From: Acidimicrobiaceae bacterium
GTDB taxonomy: Bacteria; Actinomycetota; Acidimicrobiia; Acidimicrobiales; RAAP-2
Reading direction: 5' to 3'
NCBI GenBank assembly: GCA_003153575.1
Contig: PLZW01000037.1
Span: 62,001-126,000 of the forward strand
DNA: 64,000 nt
The notes below the pieces were generated by a model. The model ran no database searches. It saw nothing but the letters and a program-made list of their open reading frames with translations, and was not told the origin of the DNA. How positions within the stretch are numbered: the first letter of the stretch is position 1; every line of letters starts with the position of its first letter. The position numbers and the translations under genes are program-made. Below, in pieces: positions 24,519-32,842 of this stretch.

Positions 24519-25229
24519 CTAACTCCCGTAGCGGCGGGCGGCGGCCACCCAGTCGGTGGCGATGGCCGCCTGGGCGTCAGCCAGGGTCAGGCTGCCGGCG
24601 CACACCAGGTCCCGCAGTCTGCCTTCGAGGTCGTCCTTGGCGTTGTGGGTGGAGGTGGCGGCGGGGTCCTCGTTGGGCTCCACCCAGAGGTTGGCCGAGT
24701 CGTTCGGGTCCCCGCCGAGCTCGAGGGGGATCAGGTGGTCGTACTCGCCCGTCGAGAACGGTCCGGTGTAGCCGTACGCCAGGGCCGACCCCGCCTTCTC
24801 CGGCCCGGTGACGCTCTCGGGGGGCCGGACGGTGGCCGTCCAGCCGGACAGGCAGATGGTGGACCCGATGTCCGCTTGGGTGACTTGCGGATTGACGGCC
24901 CCAGGGGTGCAATGCGGGTCGGGTAGCGGGTCGCCGCCTTCGGCGCCGTAGTGGCAGGACCCGGGGGCGGGCTGGGGCTCGACTACGTAGACGGCCTGTG
25001 TGCCGGGCCCGATGCCGATGCCCGAGGGGACCGACGCGGTGGCCGGCGGGGCGGGCGGGCCCGTGGTCGTGCCCGTCGTGGAGGGTGCCGCCGCCTCCGT
25101 CGAACTCGGGGCCCGGGTGGTGGGGTCCGCGGCCGGCGTGGCGGCCGAGCAGGCGGTGAGGCCCACGCATCCGAGGGCGACCAGGGCGGCGACGCCGATG
25201 TGCCAGTCACTGGTGTGGATGATCCTCAT
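24519..25229 (-). CDS. Lipoprotein with an HNH-nuclease-like motif
   Basis: A 236-residue secreted lipoprotein. The lipobox is LTAC with Cys27. After a Thr/Pro-rich linker (to ~70), the mature domain has Cys92, Cys107, Cys126 and Cys210. The C-terminal half contains DHLIPLELGG (His165), then Asn180 and H195-N-A-K198, the layout of an HNH betabeta-alpha-metal finger. Related actinobacterial proteins are uncharacterised. The first 12 residues, MRIIHTSDWHIG, are identical in form to the SbcD/Mre11 N-terminus and form a poor signal n-region. The ATG has GGCGAGG upstream. Nuclease activity is an inference. Confidence 0.7.
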   Translation of the reverse strand: MRIIHTSDWHIGVAALVALGCVGLTACSAATPAADPTTRAPSSTEAAAPSTTGTTTGPPAPPATASVPSGIGIGPGTQAVYVVEPQPAPGSCHYGAEGGDPLPDPHCTPGAVNPQVTQADIGSTICLSGWTATVRPPESVTGPEKAGSALAYGYTGPFSTGEYDHLIPLELGGDPNDSANLWVEPNEDPAATSTHNAKDDLEGRLRDLVCAGSLTLADAQAAIATDWVAAARRYGS

Positions 25230-25305
25230 GGCCTCGCCTGATGCACGGCGACAGACTGCCAGACGGCTGTGCCGCCGCCGCCCAGCGGTCGGCCGGGCCG
25301 TCGGG

Positions 25306-26469
25306 TCACACGCAGCGGTAGACGGCGTCGATGAGCGACCGGTTCCGGGTGGACTGCCAGCGGGGGATCACGTGATTCATGGCGTACCCGAAGGCCACGC
25401 CGGCGTCGGGGTCGGCGAAGCCGACGGCGCCCCCTGTGCCGAAGTGGCCGAAGGCCGACGGATTGGGCCCGAAGGGCCGCCTCGGCGTCGTGGGCTTGAA
25501 CCCCAGGCCGAAGGTGACCTCCTCGCCGAGGACCGGGCAGTAGCCCACCGACTGGGGGGACGCCGCCTCGGCCAGCAGCCCGGGGGACAGCAGCCGCCCG
25601 GGCTCGAGCAGCGCATGGTAGATGCGGGCCACCCCGGTGGCTGTGGCGTGCATGTTGGTCGAGGGAACCTGGGCGGCGCGCCACTCGACGGTGTTCACCA
25701 CGCCCATCGAGGAGTACCCGGGCGGGTTGAAGTAGCCCAGCTGCACCATCAGGTCGTCGCCGGACAGCCCGTCGACGTCGACGACCGGTGGACGGTCGCC
25801 GATCGCCCACAGCACCGTGGCGCACCGTTCCTGTTCGGCTGCCGGGAGGCCGCACCACACGTCGGCGCCGAGCGGGCCGGCCACCGCGGCGAGGCGCGTG
25901 CCGGGCAGGTCGCCGGACACCCGTCGGACCAGCTCGCCCACCAGGTGCCCGTAGGTGTTGGTGTGGTAGGCGTGGCGCGTCCCCGGCTCCCACCACGCCT
26001 CGGTGGCGGCCACGGCCGAGGCCATGGTGTCCCAGTCCGACAGGTCCCCGTCGGTCAGCGGCCGGCGGATAGCGGGCACGCCGGCCCGGTGGCACAGGGC
26101 ATGGCGCACGGTGGCCGCCGCCTTGCCGCCGACCGCGAACTCGGGCCATACCGAGGCCACGGGATCGTCGAGACCGAGGCGGCCCTCGTCGACCAGCTGG
26201 AGCAGCAGCAGGGCCACCACTGCTTTGCCCACCGAGTACACGTCGACCAGGGTGTCCGGACCCCATTCCCGGGTCCGCTCCATATCCGTCCACCCTCCGG
26301 CCAGGTCGACCACCAGCTCGCCGCCGACGAAGACGGCCACCGCCGCCCCGACCTCCCCCTGGTCGGCGAAGTTCGCCGCGAATGCGTCGCCCACGGCGGC
26401 AAAGCGCGCGTCGCACAGACCCGACACGGGGGCCGCGGCACCGTCGGGTGGACCGGAGGCCGCGCTCAC
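25306..26469 (-). CDS. Serine hydrolase of the beta-lactamase/EstB family
   Basis: A 387-residue class C beta-lactamase-like esterase. Ser79-V-G-K82 is the S-x-x-K motif, Tyr168 lies in YHTN, and HFGTGG near the C-terminus replaces the K-T-G box. There is no signal peptide, so it is probably a cytoplasmic esterase rather than a resistance enzyme. The GTG start overlaps the upstream alpha/beta hydrolase stop by four nt (GTGA), implying translational coupling. Confidence 0.85.
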   Translation of the reverse strand: MSAASGPPDGAAAPVSGLCDARFAAVGDAFAANFADQGEVGAAVAVFVGGELVVDLAGGWTDMERTREWGPDTLVDVYSVGKAVVALLLLQLVDEGRLGLDDPVASVWPEFAVGGKAAATVRHALCHRAGVPAIRRPLTDGDLSDWDTMASAVAATEAWWEPGTRHAYHTNTYGHLVGELVRRVSGDLPGTRLAAVAGPLGADVWCGLPAAEQERCATVLWAIGDRPPVVDVDGLSGDDLMVQLGYFNPPGYSSMGVVNTVEWRAAQVPSTNMHATATGVARIYHALLEPGRLLSPGLLAEAASPQSVGYCPVLGEEVTFGLGFKPTTPRRPFGPNPSAFGHFGTGGAVGFADPDAGVAFGYAMNHVIPRWQSTRNRSLIDAVYRCV

Positions 26470-27266
26470 GGCGTGTCGGCGGTGAGGAAGGCCTGGATCT
26501 CGGGCAGCGCGGCGGGGTCCTGGGCGAAGAAGGCGTGCCCGCCCTCGTAGGTGTGCAGTTCGGCCCCGGCGATGCGCTCGGCGATGGCCGAAGCATTGGC
26601 CATCGGGGCGATGGGGTCGAAGCGCCCGCGGCCGACGAAGGTCGGACAGTCGATCCGGTCGAGCCGGTCCCAGACGTCGTGACCCCGACGGGCCTCGAGT
26701 TGGGCCCGTCGCCCGGCCACCACGGTCGGGTCGTCGTCCTCGTCCCGCCGGTCCATCAGTTCGACCAGGGCCCGGTCACCGGGGTGGGTGTCGAGCCAGG
26801 CCTCGTCGAAGCGCTCGTCGAGGAGGGTCCGGCGGACCGCGGCGCGTGCCCCGACCTCCAGGGACTCGAGTTCGTGGAGGGGATAGGACGAACCGCCGGC
26901 GCCACCGGGGGAGGTGCACAGGAGGGCCAGCCGCTCGACCCGGTGGGGTGCGGTGACGGCCAGCTCCTGGGACACCATTCCCCCGAAGCTGACGCCGACC
27001 ACCCGGGCGGTGTCCCAGCCGACGGCGTCGAGCAGTCCGAGGGCGTCCGCCGCGCAGGTGGCCATGTCGTAGGACCCGGGGGCCGGCCCGCTCGCCCCGA
27101 GACCCCGCGGGTCGAAGGCGAGCAGGGTGACCCGGCGCCCGAAGATGGTGAGCAGGACGCGCCCGGAGTCCATGGTCATGCCCGATCCGTTGACCAGGAG
27201 CAGGCGCGGCCCCGAGCCGGTCAGCTCATAGGCCAGGTCGACGCCGTTGACGTGTGCGGTGGGCAA
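26466..27266 (-). CDS. Alpha/beta hydrolase
   Basis: A 266-residue alpha/beta hydrolase. The nucleophile elbow is GVSFGG (Ser about residue 93-95), with DPRGLG upstream in the oxyanion region. The base His lies in YEGGHAFF. TTG at 27266 is chosen: GAGG lies five nt upstream and the N-terminus LPTAHVNGVDLAYEL fits the family. It leads a coupled pair with the serine hydrolase and is divergent from the SDR gene. The natural substrate is unknown; 3-oxoadipate enol-lactonase-like members look similar. Confidence 0.8.
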   Translation of the reverse strand: MPTAHVNGVDLAYELTGSGPRLLLVNGSGMTMDSGRVLLTIFGRRVTLLAFDPRGLGASGPAPGSYDMATCAADALGLLDAVGWDTARVVGVSFGGMVSQELAVTAPHRVERLALLCTSPGGAGGSSYPLHELESLEVGARAAVRRTLLDERFDEAWLDTHPGDRALVELMDRRDEDDDPTVVAGRRAQLEARRGHDVWDRLDRIDCPTFVGRGRFDPIAPMANASAIAERIAGAELHTYEGGHAFFAQDPAALPEIQAFLTADTP

Positions 27267-27358
27267 GGGATCCTCGACTCGGTGGTGGCTCTGATGGGTG
27301 CGGCCCAGCCTTACACGCCGCCCGGCTGTGGGCGGCCGACCTGCCGCCCGATTCGTCC

Positions 27359-27364
27359 TACAGT
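27359..27364 (+). promoter_or_regulatory. -10 box of a leaderless transcript
   Basis: TACAGT ends six nt before the SDR ATG at 27371, with no Shine-Dalgarno. Confidence 0.55.
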
Positions 27365-27370
27365 GCCGCC

Positions 27371-28126
27371 ATGGCACTGGAGCGATTCAACGGGAAGCAC
27401 GTACTGGTGACGGGGGGTGCATCGGGCATCGGCCGGTCGACCGCGTTGCGCCTGGCCGACGAAGGTGCGGCCGTGGTGGCCTTCGACGTCAACGCCGGGG
27501 CCCTCGAGGCGGTGGCCACCGAGGCGGCCGGCCTGTCCGGCTCGATCGTGGCCCGGCCGGGCGACGTCTCCTCCGAAGACGGGGTCAAGGCCATCGTGGC
27601 CGGGGCGATCGACACCCTGGGCTCGCTCGACGTGGTGGTCAACGTGGCCGGGGTGCTGTCCTTCGGGCACTCCCACGAGCTGACGCTCGACGAGTGGAAC
27701 CGGTTGATCGCCATCAACCTGACCGGCACCTTCCTCATGTGCCGGGAGTCGCTGCCCCACCTGCTGGCCACCAGAGGCAACATCGTCAACATCGCCTCGA
27801 CGGCGGCCCACGCCGGCCAGCCCTGGGCGTTGGCCTACTCGGCATCCAAGGGCGGAGTGCTGGCCATGACCCGGGAGCTGGCCGTCGAGTACGCCAAAGC
27901 CGGTCTGCGGTGCAACAGCGTGAGCCCCGGGGCCATCGACACGCCCATCACCGCGGCGTTCGAGGTGCCCGAGGGGGCGAACCCCAAACTGATCAACCGG
28001 GTCATGCCGCTCAGTGGGTTCGGCACGCCGGAGGGGATCGCCGCCACCATCGCCTACGTGGCCTCCGACGAGGCCTCGCACATGAACGGGGCCGACATCC
28101 GCGTCGACGGGGCCACCCTGTCCTGA
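27371..28126 (+). CDS. Short-chain dehydrogenase/reductase
   Basis: A 251-residue SDR. The NAD(P)-binding TGGASGIG is at residues 14-21, with acidic D39 after strand 2 suggesting NAD. Ser143, Tyr156 and Lys160 (YSASK) are the catalytic set, and NAG is present as NVAG. The enzyme would oxidise or reduce a hydroxy/keto group. The ATG is leaderless. It is convergent with the SnoaL-like gene, 40 bp apart. Likely catabolic; the closest named members are 3-oxoacyl- or hydroxysteroid dehydrogenases. Confidence 0.88.
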   Translation: MALERFNGKHVLVTGGASGIGRSTALRLADEGAAVVAFDVNAGALEAVATEAAGLSGSIVARPGDVSSEDGVKAIVAGAIDTLGSLDVVVNVAGVLSFGHSHELTLDEWNRLIAINLTGTFLMCRESLPHLLATRGNIVNIASTAAHAGQPWALAYSASKGGVLAMTRELAVEYAKAGLRCNSVSPGAIDTPITAAFEVPEGANPKLINRVMPLSGFGTPEGIAATIAYVASDEASHMNGADIRVDGATLS

Positions 28127-28166
28127 CCTGTGCCACGCCGCCCGGTCGGGGCCGGCGCGGCGTCCA

Positions 28167-28661
28167 TCAGCTCCCGAGCGTGGAACGCCCGTCGGTGGCC
28201 CACCACTCGGCGGTGAGCTTGATGCCGGCGATCGAGGCCCGCGGGATGAGCTCTTCGAACGAGCGCTTGTAGCCCGTGTGGAGGATCTTCCACTCGCCGT
28301 CCCGCTTGACGTAGCGGTCCTCGTAGAAGGCCGCGCCCTGGATGGTGAGTGCGAAGTCGGTGAGGATCACCGTGTCCTCGAGGGCCCAGGTGCCGGTGGC
28401 CTGATCGGCACCGACGAGGTCGATCTCGGGATGGTGGCAGCGGTGGCTCGACAGGAACGTGGTGGCACCCATCGACTTGCGGCAGAAGGCCATGATGTCG
28501 TCCCGGTTGGAGAATTCGTACAGGCCGCCGCCGTAGCGAGCGGTGGCCTCGGGCACGAAGCAGGACTCCAGCGAGTCCCACAGCTTCTGGTCGATGCTCC
28601 TCAAGTAGCGGTACTTGAGCCGCTTGATCAGCTCGAGCTCGACGAGGTCCTCGGGGGTCAT
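28167..28661 (-). CDS. SnoaL-like (NTF2 superfamily) protein
   Basis: A 164-residue NTF2-fold protein of the SnoaL_4 type. The helix IKRLKYRYLRSIDQKLWDSL is followed by the strand CFVPEATARYGGGL. A conserved His pair is seen at SSHRCHHPEI, and the trailing strand DGEWKILHTGYKRSFEELI matches family members. ATG 28661 has AGGAG upstream. Members are ring-hydroxylating-dioxygenase small-subunit-like proteins or isomerases. It lies 69 bp downstream of the DapB-like gene on the same strand and may share its transcript. Confidence 0.72.
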   Translation of the reverse strand: MTPEDLVELELIKRLKYRYLRSIDQKLWDSLESCFVPEATARYGGGLYEFSNRDDIMAFCRKSMGATTFLSSHRCHHPEIDLVGADQATGTWALEDTVILTDFALTIQGAAFYEDRYVKRDGEWKILHTGYKRSFEELIPRASIAGIKLTAEWWATDGRSTLGS

Positions 28662-28730
28662 GGCTGCTCCTGTCTCGGTGGTCGGTGCCCGGCTCCGCCG
28701 GAGGCGGTCCGGTGGGGCGGAGGCGGTGCG

Positions 28731-29807
28731 TCAGCGGATGGCGCCGACACCCGGGATGAGGGGGAGGTCGAGGGCGGTGACCCACCCGGGCGGCAGCTCG
28801 TTGACATAGGGCACGGCGTTGAGCGCACGCAGCCCGGTGGCCAGGCAGCCGGCCGCCGCGGCATCACGCCCCGTGCCGTCGGTGAACCGGAAGGCCGTCT
28901 CCTGGGTGATGGACGGCGTGCCGTCGATGACCACCCGGTAGACGTCGTTGTCGTTGCCCCGGGGCCAGTCCGGGGCGGCGTCCTGGCCCACCCGGTTCAC
29001 GTGCTCCAGGCAGATCCGGGGCTGGCCGCCGATGATCCCGTTGATGGTGAAGCGGATGGCGGCCACGTTGCCGGGCTCGATGGTGCCCTTGGCCGTGGTG
29101 ATGGCGGAAGGTGTGACCCACTTCTCCCACGTCGAGGTGATGCCGTCCAGCTCGACGCCCAGGGCGTGGGCCATCATGGGCACCGTCCCGCCCCACGACA
29201 TGGCCAGGATCTCGGTGTGCTCGAGCATGGGGACGTAGTCCGGCGGCATGCCGATCCCCATCTCGACCTCGTAGTCGCCCTCGTAGTTGATGTAGTCGAG
29301 GATCTCGAGGGCCCGGACCTGGCGCACCTCGCTGCACAGGCCCATCAAGGTCATGGGGAACAGGTCGTTGGCGAAGCCGGGATCGATCCCCGTGGTGAAG
29401 CAGGAGGCCCCGCCGGCGGCGCACGCCTCGGTGATGGGGTCGATCCACGAGGGCGGGTTCTGGGCCATGTGCGGCCACACCCACGGGGTCATGGCCGTCG
29501 AGCACACGTCGATGCCGCCGCGCAGGAAGGCGCCCATCTGGCGGATGTTGACGTCGGCCTTGGCCGCGGTCGGCCCGTAGTGCACGAGGGCGTCCGGGGC
29601 CAGGGCGATGAGGGCGTCGATGTCGTCGCTGGCGGCGACCCCGATCGGGTCGATGCCGCTGATCACGCCGGCGTCCTTACCCACCTTGTCGGGGTTCGAC
29701 ACCCCGACGCCGACCAGCTCGAAGCCGGGGTGCTTCACGATCTCGGGGATCACCATCCGGCCGACGAACCCGGTGCCCCACACGACGACCCGCTTCGGCG
29801 CGCTCAC
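28731..29807 (-). CDS. DapB-like NAD(P)-binding oxidoreductase
   Basis: A 358-residue protein with a dihydrodipicolinate reductase-type N-terminal Rossmann fold (GTGFVG at 11-16). A following ALVHYGPTAAK segment and a C-terminal domain resemble 2,4-diaminopentanoate dehydrogenase-type enzymes. The exact substrate is unknown. GTG 29807 overlaps the upstream SDR stop by four nt (GTGA), so the two are translated together. The much longer upstream open frame is shadow of the SDR gene. Confidence 0.75.
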   Translation of the reverse strand: MSAPKRVVVWGTGFVGRMVIPEIVKHPGFELVGVGVSNPDKVGKDAGVISGIDPIGVAASDDIDALIALAPDALVHYGPTAAKADVNIRQMGAFLRGGIDVCSTAMTPWVWPHMAQNPPSWIDPITEACAAGGASCFTTGIDPGFANDLFPMTLMGLCSEVRQVRALEILDYINYEGDYEVEMGIGMPPDYVPMLEHTEILAMSWGGTVPMMAHALGVELDGITSTWEKWVTPSAITTAKGTIEPGNVAAIRFTINGIIGGQPRICLEHVNRVGQDAAPDWPRGNDNDVYRVVIDGTPSITQETAFRFTDGTGRDAAAAGCLATGLRALNAVPYVNELPPGWVTALDLPLIPGVGAIR

Positions 29808-30583
29808 CGGAACATCTCGCCCGAGTTGACCAGGAGGTACTGCCCGGTGACGGCCTTGGCGTGGTCCGAGGCGAAGAAGGCGACCACGTCGGCCACCTCG
29901 CCGTCCTCGGTCATCCGCCGGAGCGGGAACTTGCCGACGACGTCGTCCAGTGCCTCGTCGACCGTCTTCTCCTCGTTCTTCGCCCGCCAGTTCATGAGCA
30001 TCTCCACCGGCGGCCCCCACATCCACGAAGGGATCACCATGTTGCAGCGGATGTTGTCGGGCCCGAGCTCGTCGCACAGGTAGTACATGGCCGACAGCAG
30101 AGCGCTCTTCGACGCCGCGTAGCCGCCCTGGGGCATCTGGGGTTGGAACATCGACTGCGACCCGATGAGGACGACCGAGCCGCCGCCGCCCTCCTTCATG
30201 GCCGCAGCAGCCGGGCGGATGACGTTGATGGCACCCAGCACGTTGGTCTCGAACGCCGACCGCCAGTCCTCGAACTTCATGTCGTAGAGCCCGCCCCAGG
30301 CGTTCTCGAAGGCGGCCACCTGTACCAGGGCGTCGACGGAGCCGAACCGCTCCTTGGCCAGGTCCACCAGCGCGCCGCACGAGTCGGCATCGGTGATGTC
30401 GGTCACCTGGGACGCCACCCGCTTGCCGCCCGGGTCGAGCTCGCCGGCGATGGTGGCCAGGGTGTCGGCGGTGCGGGCCGCGATCACGACGTTGGCGCCG
30501 TCGCGTAGGGCGGAGGCCGCGCACTCCCGTCCGAGCCCCCCACCCACGCCGGTCACCAGTACGGTCTTGCCTTCGAGGATCAT
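29804..30583 (-). CDS. Short-chain dehydrogenase/reductase, atypical
   Basis: A 259-residue SDR with TGVGGGLG at 11-18 and the catalytic Ser142, Tyr155 and Lys159 (YAASK). The usual NAG motif after strand 4 is replaced by VAAF (residues ~89-92), which is uncommon. It starts at ATG 30583 with no clear Shine-Dalgarno. It is translationally coupled to the DapB-like gene, which implies a joint pathway, perhaps oxidising a hydroxy-acid or amino-acid intermediate. Substrate unknown. Confidence 0.82.
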   Translation of the reverse strand: MILEGKTVLVTGVGGGLGRECAASALRDGANVVIAARTADTLATIAGELDPGGKRVASQVTDITDADSCGALVDLAKERFGSVDALVQVAAFENAWGGLYDMKFEDWRSAFETNVLGAINVIRPAAAAMKEGGGGSVVLIGSQSMFQPQMPQGGYAASKSALLSAMYYLCDELGPDNIRCNMVIPSWMWGPPVEMLMNWRAKNEEKTVDEALDDVVGKFPLRRMTEDGEVADVVAFFASDHAKAVTGQYLLVNSGEMFR

Positions 30584-30752
30584 CGCACCCGTTTATCGGG
30601 TCGGCACGGCAGGTGTCAATCGGGCCTGGCCAGGCACCACGGACGCGTCGGGGTGACCGGTTGGGACCTTCGCCCCTGTCGGCCCCCGGTCGACGGCCCG
30701 AAGATGGACCCGTGCCCCAGCCGGGTACGGAGGTTCCGAGGAGATGGCGCAG

Positions 30753-30941
30753 ATGCAGATCACCCTGACCGACGACGAGGCCACCGAGCTGCGCGACCTG
30801 CTCGACGGGTCGCTGGGGGACCTGTCCAGCGAGATCGCCGGGACCGACAATCCCGCCTACCGGCTGGTGCTGAAGGAGCGTCGGACGCGCCTGCAGGCGG
30901 CGCGGGCCCAGCTCGCCCAGGTCGAACAGCCGGCCCGTTGA
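30753..30941 (+). CDS. Small hypothetical protein, helical
   Basis: A 62-residue protein beginning MQITLTDDEATELRDLLDGS with EIAGTDNPAYRLVLKERR. Similar small proteins, with a conserved EI..TDN..Y core and a charged C-terminal helix, are common in Actinobacteria and have no known role. GAGGAG sits nine nt before this ATG; another ATG three codons earlier abuts the Shine-Dalgarno and is less likely. It lies alone between convergent neighbours. Confidence 0.65.
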   Translation: MQITLTDDEATELRDLLDGSLGDLSSEIAGTDNPAYRLVLKERRTRLQAARAQLAQVEQPAR

Positions 30942-30951
30942 GCCACCCGGT

Positions 30952-31575
30952 TCAGCAGCCGCCGGCGGGCCCCGGGGTGCCCGGCCCCGGCTCGGGCAGG
31001 TCCACGGACCCCACCGGGAACGGCCGGGGGTTGGGGCCGAGGTGCACAACCCACCACGCGTCGCGCCACGAGATGAGCGAGTCGACGGCGAACGAGCGGA
31101 TCGCCCCGTGCTGGCGATAGACGAAGCGGGCCCTGGGCAGGTGCCAGTAGCCGATGGTGTTGAGGCAGGCCCCAGGAGGGATCCACGTGGCGCTGGCCGG
31201 GTCGGCGACGACCCCCAGGAGGGCGGCGCCGGCCGGGTCGGGACCGAGTTCTCGATGGTAGGCGTCGATGTCCTGGTCGAATGTGCCCAGGAGTCGTCCG
31301 GCATAGTCCGTCGACGGATCACTGACCTTCCCGGCCTTCATCCGGAGATAGGCGGACCGGGGGAAGAAGGCGGCATGGGCGCCGGACGGGTCATCGGCCA
31401 CGATGGCCTGCCACACCGGGGCGAGCGCGGCCCTGACCCCGGTGGTGGTCGACGGCTCGACCGTCGTCGGCGGGAGCAGGCCGGGGTCCGTGGTGGTCGG
31501 TGCGGAGGAAGACGGTCCACAGGCGGCCAGGGCCATGGCCAGCACGAGGGCGATGCCGCCCGTCCGCGAGCTCAC
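30952..31575 (-). CDS. Lipoprotein of unknown function
   Basis: A 207-residue lipoprotein. The signal peptide from GTG 31575 ends in LAAC (Cys18 region), then a Thr/Pro-rich linker. The mature part has no recognised domain, with two late cysteines (ACLN and the C-terminal GC). The start overlaps the aminotransferase stop by four nt (GTGA), so it is coupled to that gene. Secondary structure looks mixed. No function assigned. Confidence 0.65.
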   Translation of the reverse strand: MSSRTGGIALVLAMALAACGPSSSAPTTTDPGLLPPTTVEPSTTTGVRAALAPVWQAIVADDPSGAHAAFFPRSAYLRMKAGKVSDPSTDYAGRLLGTFDQDIDAYHRELGPDPAGAALLGVVADPASATWIPPGACLNTIGYWHLPRARFVYRQHGAIRSFAVDSLISWRDAWWVVHLGPNPRPFPVGSVDLPEPGPGTPGPAGGC

Positions 31576-32774
31576 CGGTCGACGAGACCGAACACGGCCT
31601 CGGTCAGCCGGGCCAGCTCGTCGGTGGTGTTGTAGTAGTGCGGCGACGCCCGTACCACCCGGTTCGGCCGGTCGCCGCCCAGGTCGAGCCGGGCCGCCGG
31701 CTGGTCGGACACCGACACGTTGACCCCGACGGCCCGGGCGGCGGCGGCGACGTCGGACGGGTCGCGGTCTGCCACCGTGAAGGTGACGATCCCGCACCGC
31801 TGGCTCCCGCCGTCGTGGACGGCCACGCCGTCGACGGTCCGCAGCTGCCCCCGCAGCTCCTCACCCAGGAGGCCCACCCGCTCGGCGATGGCATCGATGC
31901 CGAGCCCGAGGGCGTGGTCGACGGCGGTGCCGAGACCCAGGCGCACGGCCACCGGGGTCTCGAAGGGCATGAAGCGCTGGGCGCCGTCTTCCAGCCGGTA
32001 GTGGTCGACGGCGTCCCACGTGGCCGACCGCCCGTCGATCCCGATCGGGCGGAGGGTGGGGAGGAAGCCCGCCCGCACGTAGACCAGGCCCGTGCCCCGT
32101 GGCCCGCGCAGCCACTTGCGGCCGGTGCCGGTCAGGACGTCGCAACCGATGGCGGTGACGTCGACCGGCAGCTGTCCGACGCTCTGGCAGGCGTCGACGA
32201 ACGTGACGGCTCCGGCCTCGCGGCAGAGGTGGGTGGCCTCGGCCACCGGGTTGACCAGGCCCCGGTGGGTGCCGACGTGGGTCAGGCTGGCGAGCGCCAC
32301 GTCGCCACCTTCCAGCGCGGTGGCTAGGGCCTCGAGGTCGAGGGTCCCGTCGGGCGTGCTGGGCACCGCCTCGATGGTGGTCCCGGCCACGCCCGACACC
32401 TGGAGCAGGCCCATGTAGTGGCTGTCGTAGGCGATGCGGTCGACCAGGATTCGACGGCCGCGGGCGAGGCCGCCGCCGACGAACAGGCCCCACAGGGCCT
32501 TGGTCCACCCCTCGGTGTCCGAACCGGTGATCGCCACCTCGGCGGGGTCGGCGCCCAGCAGCGTGGCCACCGAGGCGCGCACGGCGGCCAGCCGGTTCCC
32601 GACCGCCGTCTCGGCCTCGTAGCCGCCCATGTCGGCCTCGAGCCGGAGGTGGGCGACGATGGTGTCCACCGTGGCCGCCGTCGCCAACGCGGCGCCGGCG
32701 TTGTTCAGATGGGCGACCGAGGCACAGCCCGGCGTGGCCGCCCGCTCAGCTGCGACGTCAATTGCTGGGGTCAC
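31572..32774 (-). CDS. Class V aminotransferase-fold PLP enzyme
   Basis: A 400-residue PLP enzyme of the isopenicillin-epimerase/cysteine-desulfurase branch. The PLP Lys is in TGTGRKWLRGPRGTG. N-terminal LNNAGAALAT and VDACQSVGQLPVDV are family segments; no catalytic Cys loop of a desulfurase is evident. The GTG start is leaderless, with TAGCGT seven nt upstream, 68 bp from the divergent PdxH gene that makes its cofactor. Racemase or lyase function on an amino acid is likely; it is not clearly EgtE. Confidence 0.8.
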   Translation of the reverse strand: MTPAIDVAAERAATPGCASVAHLNNAGAALATAATVDTIVAHLRLEADMGGYEAETAVGNRLAAVRASVATLLGADPAEVAITGSDTEGWTKALWGLFVGGGLARGRRILVDRIAYDSHYMGLLQVSGVAGTTIEAVPSTPDGTLDLEALATALEGGDVALASLTHVGTHRGLVNPVAEATHLCREAGAVTFVDACQSVGQLPVDVTAIGCDVLTGTGRKWLRGPRGTGLVYVRAGFLPTLRPIGIDGRSATWDAVDHYRLEDGAQRFMPFETPVAVRLGLGTAVDHALGLGIDAIAERVGLLGEELRGQLRTVDGVAVHDGGSQRCGIVTFTVADRDPSDVAAAARAVGVNVSVSDQPAARLDLGGDRPNRVVRASPHYYNTTDELARLTEAVFGLVDR

Positions 32775-32781
32775 GCCCGGG

Positions 32782-32787
32782 ACGCTA
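32782..32787 (-). promoter_or_regulatory. -10 box of a leaderless transcript
   Basis: TAGCGT on the minus strand ends seven nt before the GTG of the PLP enzyme. Confidence 0.45.
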
Positions 32788-32830
32788 GCGCCGGGCGCCC
32801 CGTGCATCGTGGTCCCGGATGGGGCCCCGG

Positions 32831-32836
32831 TAGGGT
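32831..32836 (+). promoter_or_regulatory. -10 box of a leaderless transcript
   Basis: TAGGGT ends six nt before the PdxH ATG, with no Shine-Dalgarno. Confidence 0.55.
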
Positions 32837-32842
32837 CGGGGC

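Noticed and set aside
25194-25229. A gene for SbcD/Mre11
   Set aside because: Only 12 residues match; no nuclease domain follows.
28731-31322. 863-residue minus-strand open frame
   Set aside because: Only 28731-29807 has DapB-like sequence. The rest is in the wrong frame over the SDR gene and other regions.
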